Shown here piece after piece: positions 27,816-36,165 of a stretch of DNA of 64,000 nucleotides (positions within the stretch are counted from its first letter, which is position 1; every line of letters begins with the position of its first letter). The notes under the pieces are model-generated. The model saw only the letters and a program-made list of their open reading frames with translations. It was not told the origin of the DNA and did no database searches. A program made the position numbers and the translations under genes. This DNA comes from Paenibacillus lupini (GTDB lineage: Bacteria; Bacillota; Bacilli; Paenibacillales; Paenibacillaceae), in NCBI RefSeq assembly GCF_011761355.1, contig NZ_JAASRW010000003.1, positions 643,188-707,187 of the forward strand. The letters run 5' to 3'.

Positions 27816-29060
27816 ATGAAATTGTATTGCCATCATTGCGTTAGGGAGCATGATGCGGATGCCGTATACTGCAGCAGATGCGGCAGGCTGCTCGAGCCTG
27901 AAAAACGAAATATACAGCATGGTACTGAGGCGCAGGCAGCGGCACTTGATGAATGGGATATGGCGAAGGATCAGGCCGGTCCTGCTCTCGAAACTAAGCT
28001 GCTGCCTGAACGACCTGCAGGTAAACTAGTTGGACTTATTCCCCTCGTCTTATTCATTGGTATTGCAGCGTTGCTGTTGTCCTATTATTTATATGAAGCA
28101 AAATTAAATGACCGTGTACTGAAATGGCAGGAATCAGCAAGGCAGGAGGCGCTTGCAGGCAAGTATGAAGATGCGTTCAAACAGCTGAATAAAGCAGCCG
28201 ATGCAAGGCCTGATTTTAAGCCGGTACAGGCGGATCTGAAGATTGTGGAAGAGGCTTTATCGCTGAACCGTTCGATTACGGAAGTCGAGCAGAGGCTGAA
28301 TAGCGATGATTTAGATGAGGCATCTACCTTGCTTGAGCAAGTGAAGTCAAAGCTGCGCAGCCGGGAAGAAGCGGTTTTTGGCAACGTGCGGGAACAAGTG
28401 GATAATTTGACTACTCGGGTAACGGTTCTTCAGGTATCTGCCGAGTTCGAGACTATGGAGAACATTGATGACCTTGCAAGGGAATACAATCAGGTGAAAA
28501 GTTTGACTGGTGATGAGGCGCTGGCGTTGCGGAAAAAGATTGTGGCAAAGATTGCCGATCTTAGCTATGCAGAAGCGGATTCACTGCGGAAGAAAAAGAA
28601 TTTCACGGCTGCGATCACAGCAGCGCAAAAAGGCTTGATCTACGCGTCCGACAATGAGAAGCTCACAAAGCTGTATGACCAAATTGTTGTAGAGAAGAAA
28701 AACTTCGAGCAGGCGGAGCAGCAACGGATTGAACAGGCGATGCAGATGGCGGCGGAAGAGGATCTGCTAAATCAGACGGCAGCTGTAAAAGTGAAGCATG
28801 TTAATGCGGAGCTTGATGCTTTAGGCGACTTTAATGTGACAGGGGAGCTGCTGAATGCGGCAACTCGGCCGATTTACTCCGTTTCGATCGAATATACAGT
28901 TCATGATTCAAAAGGAAATGTGATTACAACCGGTAAGGTGGATGCGACTCCATCCTATATTGAAGCTGGAGAGACGTTCAGCTTTACCTTCGTTGTACAT
29001 CATGTGCAGGATGAGAATGCAACAGTGGCCATTGATCATATGACATGGTATTTGGATTAG
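27816..29060 (+). CDS. Zinc-ribbon membrane protein with coiled coil
   Basis: A 414-residue protein. The N-terminal zinc ribbon has Cys5, Cys8, Cys19 and Cys22 (CHHC, CSRC), on the cytoplasmic side. One membrane segment (about 72-91) follows, then a long charged helical region with tetratricopeptide-like and coiled-coil character (about 95-310), then a C-terminal beta domain (about 325-414: VTGELLNAATRPIYSVSIEY) resembling FxLYD-type extracellular domains. Start: ATG 27816 is three bases from GGAGG; TTG 27822 would have better spacing and is an alternative. Protease gene follows after 15 bp, so the two proteins probably work together at the cell surface. Confidence 0.75.
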   Translation: MKLYCHHCVREHDADAVYCSRCGRLLEPEKRNIQHGTEAQAAALDEWDMAKDQAGPALETKLLPERPAGKLVGLIPLVLFIGIAALLLSYYLYEAKLNDRVLKWQESARQEALAGKYEDAFKQLNKAADARPDFKPVQADLKIVEEALSLNRSITEVEQRLNSDDLDEASTLLEQVKSKLRSREEAVFGNVREQVDNLTTRVTVLQVSAEFETMENIDDLAREYNQVKSLTGDEALALRKKIVAKIADLSYAEADSLRKKKNFTAAITAAQKGLIYASDNEKLTKLYDQIVVEKKNFEQAEQQRIEQAMQMAAEEDLLNQTAAVKVKHVNAELDALGDFNVTGELLNAATRPIYSVSIEYTVHDSKGNVITTGKVDATPSYIEAGETFSFTFVVHHVQDENATVAIDHMTWYLD

Positions 29061-29075
29061 GTAGGGGAATTAATC

Positions 29076-30218
29076 ATGAAAAAAGGAACATGGATTAGCC
29101 TCATCACGTCGTTGGTAGTTCTATGTGTGGGAGCGGGAGCAGCTGTTTTCATCCATACCGAGGTGCCTAAGCAGTTAAGTGGATTGCCTCTGCTTGCAGA
29201 TGCCAATGCAGGAGCGCCAAAATCACTGAAGGATATTATTTACGCAACACAAAAGCTGGTTGTAATGATTGAAACAAAGGACGGAACGCAAGGCTCAGGC
29301 TTTGTCTATAACGATAAAGGTGACCTTATTACGAATGCTCATGTTGTCGCGGGAGAGAGTAAGGTTACGGTAAAGACGGCAGATGCACGGGAGCTTGAGG
29401 GGGATGTCATTGGCATCAGCACGGAAACGGATGTAGCGGTAGTTCGTGTGCCTGGATTAGCTGGCGTAGAGCCGCTTGTTATGGTGAGGAAGGAAAAGGC
29501 TGAGATTGGTGATGAAGTTATTGCGATAGGCAGTCCACTAGGCTTTCAGAATACCGTTACCACGGGAATGGTAAGTGGTTTGGGCAGGAGCTTTGAGATC
29601 AAGCCATACACGTATAACGACTTGTACCAGATCTCAGCGCCAATTGCGCCGGGCAATAGCGGTGGACCACTCGTCGACAAGAAGACTGGGGAAGTGCTTG
29701 GTATCAACTCAGCTGGAATTGAAGAAAGCTCAATTGGATTTAGTATTCCGATCGTAAACGTACTTGATCTAGCTGAGGCATGGTCACAAAATCCGATGAA
29801 GACGCTGCCCGAATGGAAGCCGGAAGAAGACGATAGTGCGGTCAAACAGGATGCTTCGATTACGGAGTATGCGGAATATTTGGTTACCCACTTCTACGAC
29901 AGTCTAAATAACGCCGACTATGTATATGCTTACTCCTTGCTCGGCGGCAATTGGAAGCTTGGTACGAGCTACGAGTCATTCCGTCAAGGGTACATGGTGA
30001 CTCGGAATGTGGTCATTGACAACATTCACGTCACCAAAGAAGGTGATGATGAAGCGATTGTAACAGCAATTATATCCGTTGATGAACGTTTAGACGGGGA
30101 ATACAGGCTGAGCAAATATCAAGTAACCTACGATGTTGGTTACGAGAACGATCAGCTTAAGCTGATCAGCGGTAAAGGGAAAGCGATCAAGCAGGAAGAG
30201 GAAAAGGAAAAGAAATAA
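29076..30218 (+). CDS. HtrA-like trypsin-fold serine protease, membrane-anchored
   Basis: S1C-type protease (380 residues). N-terminal signal anchor (about 5-25), then the trypsin fold with His89 (ITNAHVVAG), Asp119 (TETDVAVVRV) and Ser195 (PGNSGGPLV), the full triad. There is no PDZ domain. Instead a C-terminal domain (about 260-365: YAEYLVTHFYDSLNNADYVYAY) looks NTF2/SnoaL-like. Likely acts outside the membrane on misfolded or surface proteins. Site GTAGGGGAAT precedes ATG 29076. In an operon with the zinc-ribbon protein. Confidence 0.85.
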   Translation: MKKGTWISLITSLVVLCVGAGAAVFIHTEVPKQLSGLPLLADANAGAPKSLKDIIYATQKLVVMIETKDGTQGSGFVYNDKGDLITNAHVVAGESKVTVKTADARELEGDVIGISTETDVAVVRVPGLAGVEPLVMVRKEKAEIGDEVIAIGSPLGFQNTVTTGMVSGLGRSFEIKPYTYNDLYQISAPIAPGNSGGPLVDKKTGEVLGINSAGIEESSIGFSIPIVNVLDLAEAWSQNPMKTLPEWKPEEDDSAVKQDASITEYAEYLVTHFYDSLNNADYVYAYSLLGGNWKLGTSYESFRQGYMVTRNVVIDNIHVTKEGDDEAIVTAIISVDERLDGEYRLSKYQVTYDVGYENDQLKLISGKGKAIKQEEEKEKK

Positions 30219-30244
30219 CCCTGATCCAGAGCTGCGCAAGCGAA

Positions 30245-30284
30245 AAGAAGGTCATTCCGATTTAACGGAATGGCCTTCTTTTGT
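30245..30284 (+). terminator. Terminator of the zinc-ribbon/protease operon
   Basis: AAGAAGGTCATTCCG pairs with CGGAATGGCCTTCTT (one G-T pair) around ATTTAA, then TTTGTTTC. Confidence 0.9.
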
Positions 30285-30327
30285 TTCTGTTACTGACGTG
30301 CTGCTGCCTTGCGCCACTATCTCGGTT

Positions 30328-30517
30328 GTAAGGCTGTTTTCCGCCTTACGGGCTAGAAAGCAGCGGAGAGAATGAGCTGTAAGGCTGAAAACAGCCTAAC
30401 AGCTTGATGAAACCGGGTGAAACGCCTCCCGCGAGTGGTTGAAAGGCCGTTTTCAGCCCTACAACTGGGATTGTGGTGAGAAACACAAGCTGTAAGGCCG
30501 AAAATGACCTTACAGCT
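30328..30517. repeat. Array 3 of helically phased palindromes (four units)
   Basis: Four hairpins in the convergent gap between the protease operon and the Pro-Gly protein gene: 30328-30349, 30375-30404, 30438-30465 and 30488-30517. All share GTAAGGCYG (or GAAAGGCCG) and its complement around a TTTT or AAAA loop, so alternate units read as opposite orientations. Centres at 30338.5, 30389.5, 30451.5 and 30502.5 give 51, 62, 51 bp spacing (period 113). The outer pairs GTTG/CAAC and AGCT/AGCT differ between units yet stay complementary within each. The last unit ends 9 bp from the stop codon of the minus-strand gene. Confidence 0.88.
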
Positions 30518-30526
30518 CGAGTTGGG

Positions 30527-31222
30527 TTACTCAATATAGTGATCAGCAATGTTCAAATGTGCAATGTCGGTCAGGTCTTGCGAAAGCTCATCCTCGGAGC
30601 GGCCTGTTAAATTAAAAATCAGCTCGAGAGAGACGGTATCAAACCTCTGTACTTGGGCATTCAGGAAGTTCTGCGGGATCACACGGCCATTCAAGCGCAA
30701 TAAAGCCTGAATTGGTCCACCAAGTGGAATGCCGCTGACAGAAGCGATTTGGCCATTAAACCCGAAACGTACGACGCCGGTTGCTTGAAGGGCATTTCGA
30801 ATCGTCATTCCAAACCGGAAAGGTACTCTGTAGGAATTAGTTACATTCGGGAAAAAACGTCCGCCGTTAATAACTACCGTTACAAAAGCTGGCCCTGGGC
30901 CAGGAGGGAACGGAGGGAATGGCGGAAATGGCGGGAATGGCCCCGGTCCTGGCGGGAACGGCCCTGGCGGGAATGGCCCCGGCCCTGGCGGGAACGGCCC
31001 CGGCCCTGGCGGGAATGGCCCCGGCCCTGGCGGGAACGGCCCCGGTCCTGGTCCTGGCCCTGGTCCCGGCCCTGGTCCTGGCCCTGGCCCTGGCCCTGGC
31101 CCTGGCCCTGGTGGAAACGGTCCTGGTGGTGGCATAAACATGCGAGTGCCTCCGCAGCCGCAGTTACTGACAACGTTGTTGCTGCCTTTCCCTTCGATAT
31201 ACCTATAAGTATAGCTGCTCAT
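30527..31222 (-). CDS. Pro-Gly-rich repeat protein, possibly surface or spore-coat
   Basis: A 231-residue protein. Residues 1-30 (SSYTYRYIEGKGSNNVV, then CGCGG) are followed by about 85 residues of PG dipeptides and PGPFP repeats (31-113), then a globular domain (about 114-205: FVTVVINGGRFFPNVTNSYR) with alternating hydrophobic strands, loosely like SLBB or DUF4430-type beta-grasp folds. No signal peptide. The repeat is a PG/PGPFP pattern, not collagen GXY. Site AAGGAG is 14 bases from ATG 31222. Resembles spore-coat or exosporium proteins in composition only; function unknown. Confidence 0.72.
   Translation of the reverse strand: MSSYTYRYIEGKGSNNVVSNCGCGGTRMFMPPPGPFPPGPGPGPGPGPGPGPGPGPGPGPGPFPPGPGPFPPGPGPFPPGPGPFPPGPFPPGPGPFPPFPPFPPFPPGPGPAFVTVVINGGRFFPNVTNSYRVPFRFGMTIRNALQATGVVRFGFNGQIASVSGIPLGGPIQALLRLNGRVIPQNFLNAQVQRFDTVSLELIFNLTGRSEDELSQDLTDIAHLNIADHYIE
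30890..31135. repeat. GC-rich coding microrepeats
   Basis: DNA encoding the Pro-Gly tract: tandem GGCCCTGGC hexamer-like units and GGGAACGGCCC/GGGAATGGCCC units of 15-18 bp. Prone to slippage, so length variation between strains and assembly errors are likely here. Confidence 0.85.
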
Positions 31223-31351
31223 GCGCTTTTGTCAGACTCCTTCGTATGACAGATTAGGCATTCATCCTCATCCATCTTATGCGGCGGATGCCTATTCGTG
31301 TGCACGATGCGGCTGGAGCTGACGATACTTTGCGACAAATTTCATCCTAAA

Positions 31352-31386
31352 TAAAACAAGGCTGCCCCATTAGGGACAGCCTTGTT
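31352..31386 (-). terminator. Terminator of sodA
   Basis: On the minus strand AACAAGGCTGTCCC pairs with GGGGCAGCCTTGTT (one mismatch) around TAAT, then TTATTT. Confidence 0.88.
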
Positions 31387-31399
31387 GATTAAGCAGTAA

Positions 31400-32014
31400 T
31401 TATTTAACTGCTGCTTCGTAACGTTTGCCAACTTCAGCCCAGTTTACAACGTTCCAGAACGCTGCAATGTAATCAGGGCGTTTGTTTTGGTAGTTCAGGT
31501 AGTAAGCATGCTCCCAAACGTCCAGACCTAGTACAGGCGTTTCGCCTTCGAAGATCGGGCTGTCTTGGTTAGGCAGGCTCGAAACTTTCAGTTTGCCGTC
31601 TTTAACAGACAGCCAAGCCCAGCCGCTGCCGAAGCGAGTTGTAGCTGCTTTAGCGAATTCAGCTTTGAATGCGTCGAAGCCGCCCAGTTCGCTTTCGATT
31701 GCTGCAGCAAGTGCGCCAGTAGGGGCGCCGCCGCCGTTTGGTCCAATTACTTCCCAGAACAGGGAGTGGTTAGCGTGTCCACCACCATTGTTGCGAACAG
31801 CTGTTTTGATTGCGTCAGGAACGATTGCCAGGTTGTTAGCCAGCAGTTCTTCCAGCGATTTGTCTTGCAGCTCAGGAGCGGATTCCAGAGCAGCATTCAG
31901 GTTTGTTACATAAGCGTTGTGATGACGGCCGTGGTGAATTTCCATTGTCAGCGCGTCGATATGTGGTTCCAGTGCGTTTTTCTCGTAAGGCAATGCAGGT
32001 AATTGATGAGCCAT
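31400..32014 (-). CDS. sodA: Superoxide dismutase (Mn/Fe)
   Basis: Cytosolic homodimeric superoxide dismutase (204 residues). Metal ligands His27 (MEIHHGRHH), His83 (HANHSLFW), Asp165 and His169 ([15 protein letters not shown]). NGGGHANHS and GSGWAWL fit the manganese form. Site GGGAGGC is 11 bases before ATG 32014. Monocistronic with a recognisable promoter and terminator. Confidence 0.96.
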   Translation of the reverse strand: MAHQLPALPYEKNALEPHIDALTMEIHHGRHHNAYVTNLNAALESAPELQDKSLEELLANNLAIVPDAIKTAVRNNGGGHANHSLFWEVIGPNGGGAPTGALAAAIESELGGFDAFKAEFAKAATTRFGSGWAWLSVKDGKLKVSSLPNQDSPIFEGETPVLGLDVWEHAYYLNYQNKRPDYIAAFWNVVNWAEVGKRYEAAVK

Positions 32015-32058
32015 AATTAACAGCCTCCCATAAATAGGTTATGTAAAACTCTTCTCAT

Positions 32059-32087
32059 ATTATCCCTTATCCGAGTGCATAAATCAA
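32059..32087 (-). promoter_or_regulatory. SigA-type promoter of sodA
   Basis: On the minus strand TTGATT (32082-32087) and GATAAT (32059-32064) are separated by exactly 17 bp, about 45 bp before the sodA start. The rest of the 355-bp divergent region (32015-32369) is AT-rich with no gene; TGTAAGCGCTTAAA at 32217-32230 is a weak cre-like match. Confidence 0.65.
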
Positions 32088-32369
32088 CATTAAGGTTTCA
32101 AAAGTCGACTGTTTGAGGACAAAGACATACGAACCCTATCATTTCACGAAAGAGGAGGAAATATGCAAAAACATTAGAAAACGAGCCGTATTTTAAGAAA
32201 ATGGTTAAAAAGTCCTTGTAAGCGCTTAAAATAAAGCGTTTTCAACGTTATTTCGCAAATTTCTTTAAAATTTTTAAGTTTTTTTTAAGATGAAAGAAGG
32301 ATTTCGTTACAAAATGTCGTAAAATATATTAATGCAGCACTATGACAAGGTATAGAAGGTGTATAAATA

Positions 32370-32792
32370 ATGAACGTTCGTTCCTTCCAGTTGTCTGACT
32401 ACAGACCGCTTACTACACTCCTCGAGGATGTATTGTCTGAAGAGTGTTACGAACAAACGATGGAAGCTTTTGCTCGTCAATTGTCATGGGACAGTGAGCT
32501 CGTACTAGTCGCTGTCGAAGAGTCGGAAGTTGTTGGTATGATCATCGGTACGATCGATAATAACAAAGGTTATTATTATCGCATCGCTGTTCATGCAGAG
32601 TATCAACGTCAAGGAATTGGAAAAGCGCTTATACAAGCCTTACGGCAGCGCTTTGAACAACGCAACGTTTCCAAAATATTAATCACCGCCGACGAGCATA
32701 ATGAACCGGTATTGCCGTTATATGAAGCGATGGGATATGCTTCGAACGACTTTTTCCGTTCATTCCAGAAATTAAGTATTGTAGCAGGCTAA
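32370..32792 (+). CDS. GNAT-family N-acetyltransferase
   Basis: Acetyl-CoA-dependent acetyltransferase fold (140 residues). The acetyl-CoA loop is visible as VHAEYQRQGIGKALIQAL (motif A, R/Q-x-x-G-x-G/A), preceded by the beta4 strand GYYYRIAV and followed by ITADEHNEPVLPLYEAMGY (motif B). Site AAGGTG precedes ATG 32370. Substrate unknown; close relatives act on small molecules or protein N termini. Confidence 0.87.
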   Translation: MNVRSFQLSDYRPLTTLLEDVLSEECYEQTMEAFARQLSWDSELVLVAVEESEVVGMIIGTIDNNKGYYYRIAVHAEYQRQGIGKALIQALRQRFEQRNVSKILITADEHNEPVLPLYEAMGYASNDFFRSFQKLSIVAG

Positions 32793-32860
32793 GCAGCTCC
32801 GCCTCCACAGGACGGCGCAGCCATTACACTTGGCCGGCATTTTAGCACATATTGTGCAGG

Positions 32861-32905
32861 GCATATCTGCATCGCCATTGCTTTTGGCGGTCAGATATGC
32901 TTTTC
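32861..32905 (+). terminator. Terminator after the GNAT gene
   Basis: GCATATCTG pairs with CAGATATGC, with an inner ATCGCCA/TGGCGGT stem, then TTTTCTATTT. Confidence 0.82.
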
Positions 32906-32990
32906 TATTTAAAAGGACTATTGTTTGGAACATACGAATGCGGGCTGAAGGCAGACCGCGACCGTTTCACAATAAGTAAGGAGAGGCGTC

Positions 32991-33548
32991 ATGGACATCT
33001 ATAGGCACTGTGTTATCAAAAGCTTCAAGCACGATGGTCATATTCATCGAACATGGCTGCGCAACTACCTTGTGCCCACGGAACGGCTTGCACAGGTACA
33101 TCGGGATCACAATATCATTGTGCTTATTAATCGTCAGACGCCTATCTTGGAATCTGACGGCAAGCAATGGATCAGCCGTGTACCAGCGGTGTCGTTTTTT
33201 ATTCCCGGTGAATGGTTTAATGTTGTAGCTCTGCTTGAAGACAGTGGCATTCGTTACTATTGTAATATCGCATCTCCTCCTTATATGCAGGGGGATGTGC
33301 TTACCTATATCGATTATGATCTGGATGTGATTCGAACAACTGATGGTAACCGTTATGTTGTCGATCAAGATGAGTATCAGATGCACAAACTAGCTTACCA
33401 TTATCCGCAGATGGTGGAGGACAAGGTGCAGCAAGGCTTGTCCGCTCTTCTGAAACGAATGGACGAGGGAGCAGTTCCGTTTCAGGATGAGATTGTCCAG
33501 GGCTACTATACGGACTGGCACAACAGCTGTGGGGAAAGTGAGGGGTAA
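32991..33548 (+). CDS. DUF402 nucleoside di/triphosphatase-like protein
   Basis: DUF402 family protein (185 residues), like B. subtilis YgaC and staphylococcal Ntdp, which hydrolyse nucleoside tri- and diphosphates in a metal-dependent way. The family core YCNIASPPYMQGDVLTYIDY then DLDV, with conserved acidic residues, is intact, and the C-terminal helix (LAYHYPQMVEDKVQ) is typical. Site AAGGAG precedes ATG 32991. Four bases separate it from the signal peptidase GTG start, indicating an operon. Confidence 0.85.
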   Translation: MDIYRHCVIKSFKHDGHIHRTWLRNYLVPTERLAQVHRDHNIIVLINRQTPILESDGKQWISRVPAVSFFIPGEWFNVVALLEDSGIRYYCNIASPPYMQGDVLTYIDYDLDVIRTTDGNRYVVDQDEYQMHKLAYHYPQMVEDKVQQGLSALLKRMDEGAVPFQDEIVQGYYTDWHNSCGESEG

Positions 33549-33552
33549 GCCT

Positions 33553-34140
33553 GTGAGTGTATCCCCTTCGGAAATAAACGATAAGGTCGAGCAGAATGCT
33601 CTTGATAACAAGTCCCGCTGGATAAAAGAACTGCTGGAGTGGGGCAAGACCATTACGATTTCATTTCTTATCGTTATGGTACTTCATCTGTTCGTCTTTA
33701 ACCTGTCGACGGTAGAGGGCCATTCGATGGAGCCAACGCTTCAGGACAAGGAATGGCTGTTCGTGAATAAGTTCGCCTATCTCGTTGGAAATCCGAAGGT
33801 AGGAGATGTCGTGATCCTTGAGGATCCTTCTGATTTTGGAGGGGACAAGGATTACTTGGTGAAGCGGGTTGTTGGCGTAGCTGGTGATCGTATCGAGATT
33901 TACAATAAAGAGCTGTATCGCAATGGGGAAAAAATAACGGAGAAGTATACCGATGTTGAGATCGAGGATCTGGATTTCATGCCAGTAAACGTTCAGAAAG
34001 GTCAATACTTCGTTATGGGAGATAACCGTCACGCCAGAGCAAGCAAGGACAGCCGGATTTTTGGTACGGTGCCGCGGTCGATGATCCATGGGAGAGCGGA
34101 TTTTATTCTTTGGCCGTTTAAGCAGGCGAGCACGTTGTAG
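33553..34140 (+). CDS. lepB: Signal peptidase I
   Basis: Type I signal peptidase (195 residues), membrane-bound with its catalytic domain outside; removes signal peptides from secreted proteins. One membrane segment (about 31-51), catalytic Ser58 in GHSMEP and Lys104 in YLVKRVVG, plus the box E motif MGDNRHARASKDSR. Start GTG 33553 follows GAGGGG by 8 bases; upstream in-frame codons lie inside the DUF402 gene. Called SipS-type in Bacillus. RNase H gene follows after 10 bp. Confidence 0.93.
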   Translation: MSVSPSEINDKVEQNALDNKSRWIKELLEWGKTITISFLIVMVLHLFVFNLSTVEGHSMEPTLQDKEWLFVNKFAYLVGNPKVGDVVILEDPSDFGGDKDYLVKRVVGVAGDRIEIYNKELYRNGEKITEKYTDVEIEDLDFMPVNVQKGQYFVMGDNRHARASKDSRIFGTVPRSMIHGRADFILWPFKQASTL

Positions 34141-34150
34141 GAGTTGGATC

Positions 34151-34585
34151 ATGAAAGATGTAACGGTATATACGGACGGCGCCTGTTCCGGTAATCCGGG
34201 GCCAGGAGGTTGGGGAGCTGTACTGTTCTATGGAGCTCATCGGAAAGAAATATCCGGGGGAGAGAAGCACTCCACGAACAACCGGATGGAGATTCAAGCG
34301 GTTATTGAAGCGCTGAGCCTGTTGAAGGAGCCTTGCAAAGCCAAGGTTTATAGTGACTCTGCCTATGTCGTGAATTGCTTCCAGAAGGGCTGGATTCATG
34401 GCTGGCTGCGCAATGGGTGGAAGAATAGCAAAAAGGAGCCGGTTGAGAATCAGGATTTATGGCAAGTATTATGGGATCTGATGAAACGCCACCAGGTGGA
34501 GTACATCAAGGTGAAGGGGCATAGCGACAACGAATGGAATAACCGCTGTGATGAGCTTGCCCGTGAAGCGATCAAACGACTGTAA
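34151..34585 (+). CDS. rnhA: Ribonuclease HI
   Basis: Cleaves RNA in RNA-DNA hybrids (144 residues, a normal length). The active-site carboxylates are all present: Asp9 (YTDGACSGNPG), Glu47 (NNRMEI), Asp69 (YSDSAYV) and Asp134 (NNRCDELAR), with His in KGHSDNEWN. It includes the basic handle (GWLRNGWKNSKKEPVEN) as in E. coli RnhA. Start ATG 34151 follows TAGGAG. Possibly co-transcribed with lepB and queG. Confidence 0.95.
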   Translation: MKDVTVYTDGACSGNPGPGGWGAVLFYGAHRKEISGGEKHSTNNRMEIQAVIEALSLLKEPCKAKVYSDSAYVVNCFQKGWIHGWLRNGWKNSKKEPVENQDLWQVLWDLMKRHQVEYIKVKGHSDNEWNNRCDELAREAIKRL

Positions 34586-34616
34586 TAGGAATAAATAGGA
34601 TGGGAGCACGATATTG

Positions 34617-35795
34617 ATGGAGTGGGCGAAGTTAAAAGAAGACATTCGTGAAGCGGCGCCAATCCTTGGTATCGATAAGATCGGCTTCGCTTCCGCAGAT
34701 CCGTTTACAGAATTAAAAACGAGGCTGATCCGGCACCGGGAGCTTGGCCGGGAATCAGGTTTCGAAGAGCCGGATTTGGACAAACGGACAAATCCGGCTT
34801 TGCTGTTTGAAAATCCTCAATCGATTATCGCGATTGCAGTTGCGTATCCTGCGAAGTTGCATAATCCGCCAAAGTCGGAACCAGGAGCACGGCGCGGTAT
34901 TTTGTCGCGTTCTGCTTGGGGAGAGGACTATCATAAGGTGCTGCGGGACAGGCTGGCGCGTCTGGAAGCCTGGCTGAAGGAACATGTACCAGGAGTACGT
35001 GTGGAGAGTATGGTGGACACGGGAGCGTTATCGGATCGTGCTGTTGCCGAGCGTGCAGGGATTGGGTGGAGTGCTAAGAACTGCTCGATCTTAAGTGAGG
35101 ATCTTGGTTCGTGGATTTATCTCGGCGAGATGATAACGAATATTCCATTCCCGCCGGATACACCGGTAACAGAAGGCTGCGGCGAGTGTACGAAGTGTAT
35201 CGACGCTTGCCCGACAGATGCGCTAGTTGGCCCAGGTCAGCTGGATTCACAGAAATGTATTTCTTTTGTTACGCAGACCAAAGGGTTCGTATCTGATGAG
35301 CTTATGCGTAAAATCGGCAATCGGTTATATGGCTGCGATACATGCCAGACGGTCTGCCCCGTGAACCGGGGTAAGAACTGGACGCATCAGCCCGAGCTTC
35401 AGCCGGATCCTGAGCTTGTGAAGCCATTGCTTGTCCCGCTGCTAACGATTGGTAATCGAGAGTTCAAGGAGCGCTATGCTTCTAGTTCCTCTGCCTGGCG
35501 GGGCAAGAAGCCGATTCAGCGGAATGCGGTTATTGGACTAGGTAACTTCAAGGAGAAAAGCGCCGTACCCGATCTGATCGGCGTCATGAAGGAAGATACA
35601 AGGCCGGTACTGCGTGGTACGGCAGCTTGGGCACTTAGCCGAATTGGCGGCGAAGAGGCGTTGGACGCTTTGCGTGAAGTCCTGCAGAGTGAGTCTGATG
35701 AAGAAGCGAGAGTTTATATGGAACGAGCAATTGCTAGTCTTGAGGCGGTACAGATTGGGACTGACGATGCGCCTTCTATCCCGCGTGAAAGCTAG
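34617..35795 (+). CDS. queG: Epoxyqueuosine reductase
   Basis: Cobalamin- and iron-sulfur-dependent enzyme for the last step of queuosine tRNA modification (392 residues). Proton donor region VDTGALSDRAVAERAGIGW, first cluster CGECTKCIDACP, second cluster CDTCQTVCPVN, and C-terminal HEAT-like repeats (about 300-380: PVLRGTAAWALSRIGGEEAL). The fused HEAT end makes it the longer QueG form. ATG 34617 is preferred over the adjacent TTG 34614; GGGAG is 10 bases upstream. No other queuosine gene is in the window. Confidence 0.93.
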   Translation: MEWAKLKEDIREAAPILGIDKIGFASADPFTELKTRLIRHRELGRESGFEEPDLDKRTNPALLFENPQSIIAIAVAYPAKLHNPPKSEPGARRGILSRSAWGEDYHKVLRDRLARLEAWLKEHVPGVRVESMVDTGALSDRAVAERAGIGWSAKNCSILSEDLGSWIYLGEMITNIPFPPDTPVTEGCGECTKCIDACPTDALVGPGQLDSQKCISFVTQTKGFVSDELMRKIGNRLYGCDTCQTVCPVNRGKNWTHQPELQPDPELVKPLLVPLLTIGNREFKERYASSSSAWRGKKPIQRNAVIGLGNFKEKSAVPDLIGVMKEDTRPVLRGTAAWALSRIGGEEALDALREVLQSESDEEARVYMERAIASLEAVQIGTDDAPSIPRES

Positions 35796-35904
35796 GAAAA
35801 TTTACTTCTGCGGGACGTTTGCGAATGCCCGCTTTACATGCTATTATAGTGGTCATTATAGACTATAGGCAGCAATGATAGAAAGGGTCGGGTGAGTTAT
35901 AATA

Positions 35905-36126
35905 ATGTCGGCATGGAGCATCATTATTCCGATTGTAACGTTAATCGTAGGAGCTGTAGGCGGCTTCTTTATCGGGGTATTCTACCTGCGCAAGCAGCTT
36001 GAGAAAATGCAGAATGACCCAGAAATGATCCAAAAAATGGCCAAACAAATGGGCTACAACTTGAACAAGCAGCAAATGAATCGTGCACAGAATATGATGA
36101 AAAATCAGAAAATGCCACGAAAATAA
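35905..36126 (+). CDS. yneF: YneF family small membrane protein (UPF0154)
   Basis: A 73-residue protein with one N-terminal membrane segment (about 6-28, rich in Gly and Val) and a basic, Met/Gln-rich tail (NDPEMIQKMAKQMGYNLNKQ) that identifies the UPF0154/YneF family. Role unknown; conserved across Bacilli. Start ATG 35905. Confidence 0.88.
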   Translation: MSAWSIIIPIVTLIVGAVGGFFIGVFYLRKQLEKMQNDPEMIQKMAKQMGYNLNKQQMNRAQNMMKNQKMPRK

Positions 36127-36165
36127 AGTGCGGTTAGTTGGAAGTAGCCGGAGAGGTGGTTCGAA

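Noticed and set aside
30527..31222. Collagen-like protein
   Set aside because: The repeat is PG dipeptides and PGPFP units, not Gly-X-Y triplets.
30749..31249. A Trp/Arg-rich open frame opposite the Pro-Gly gene
   Set aside because: It is the antisense reading of the GC-rich repeats; no ribosome site or family features.
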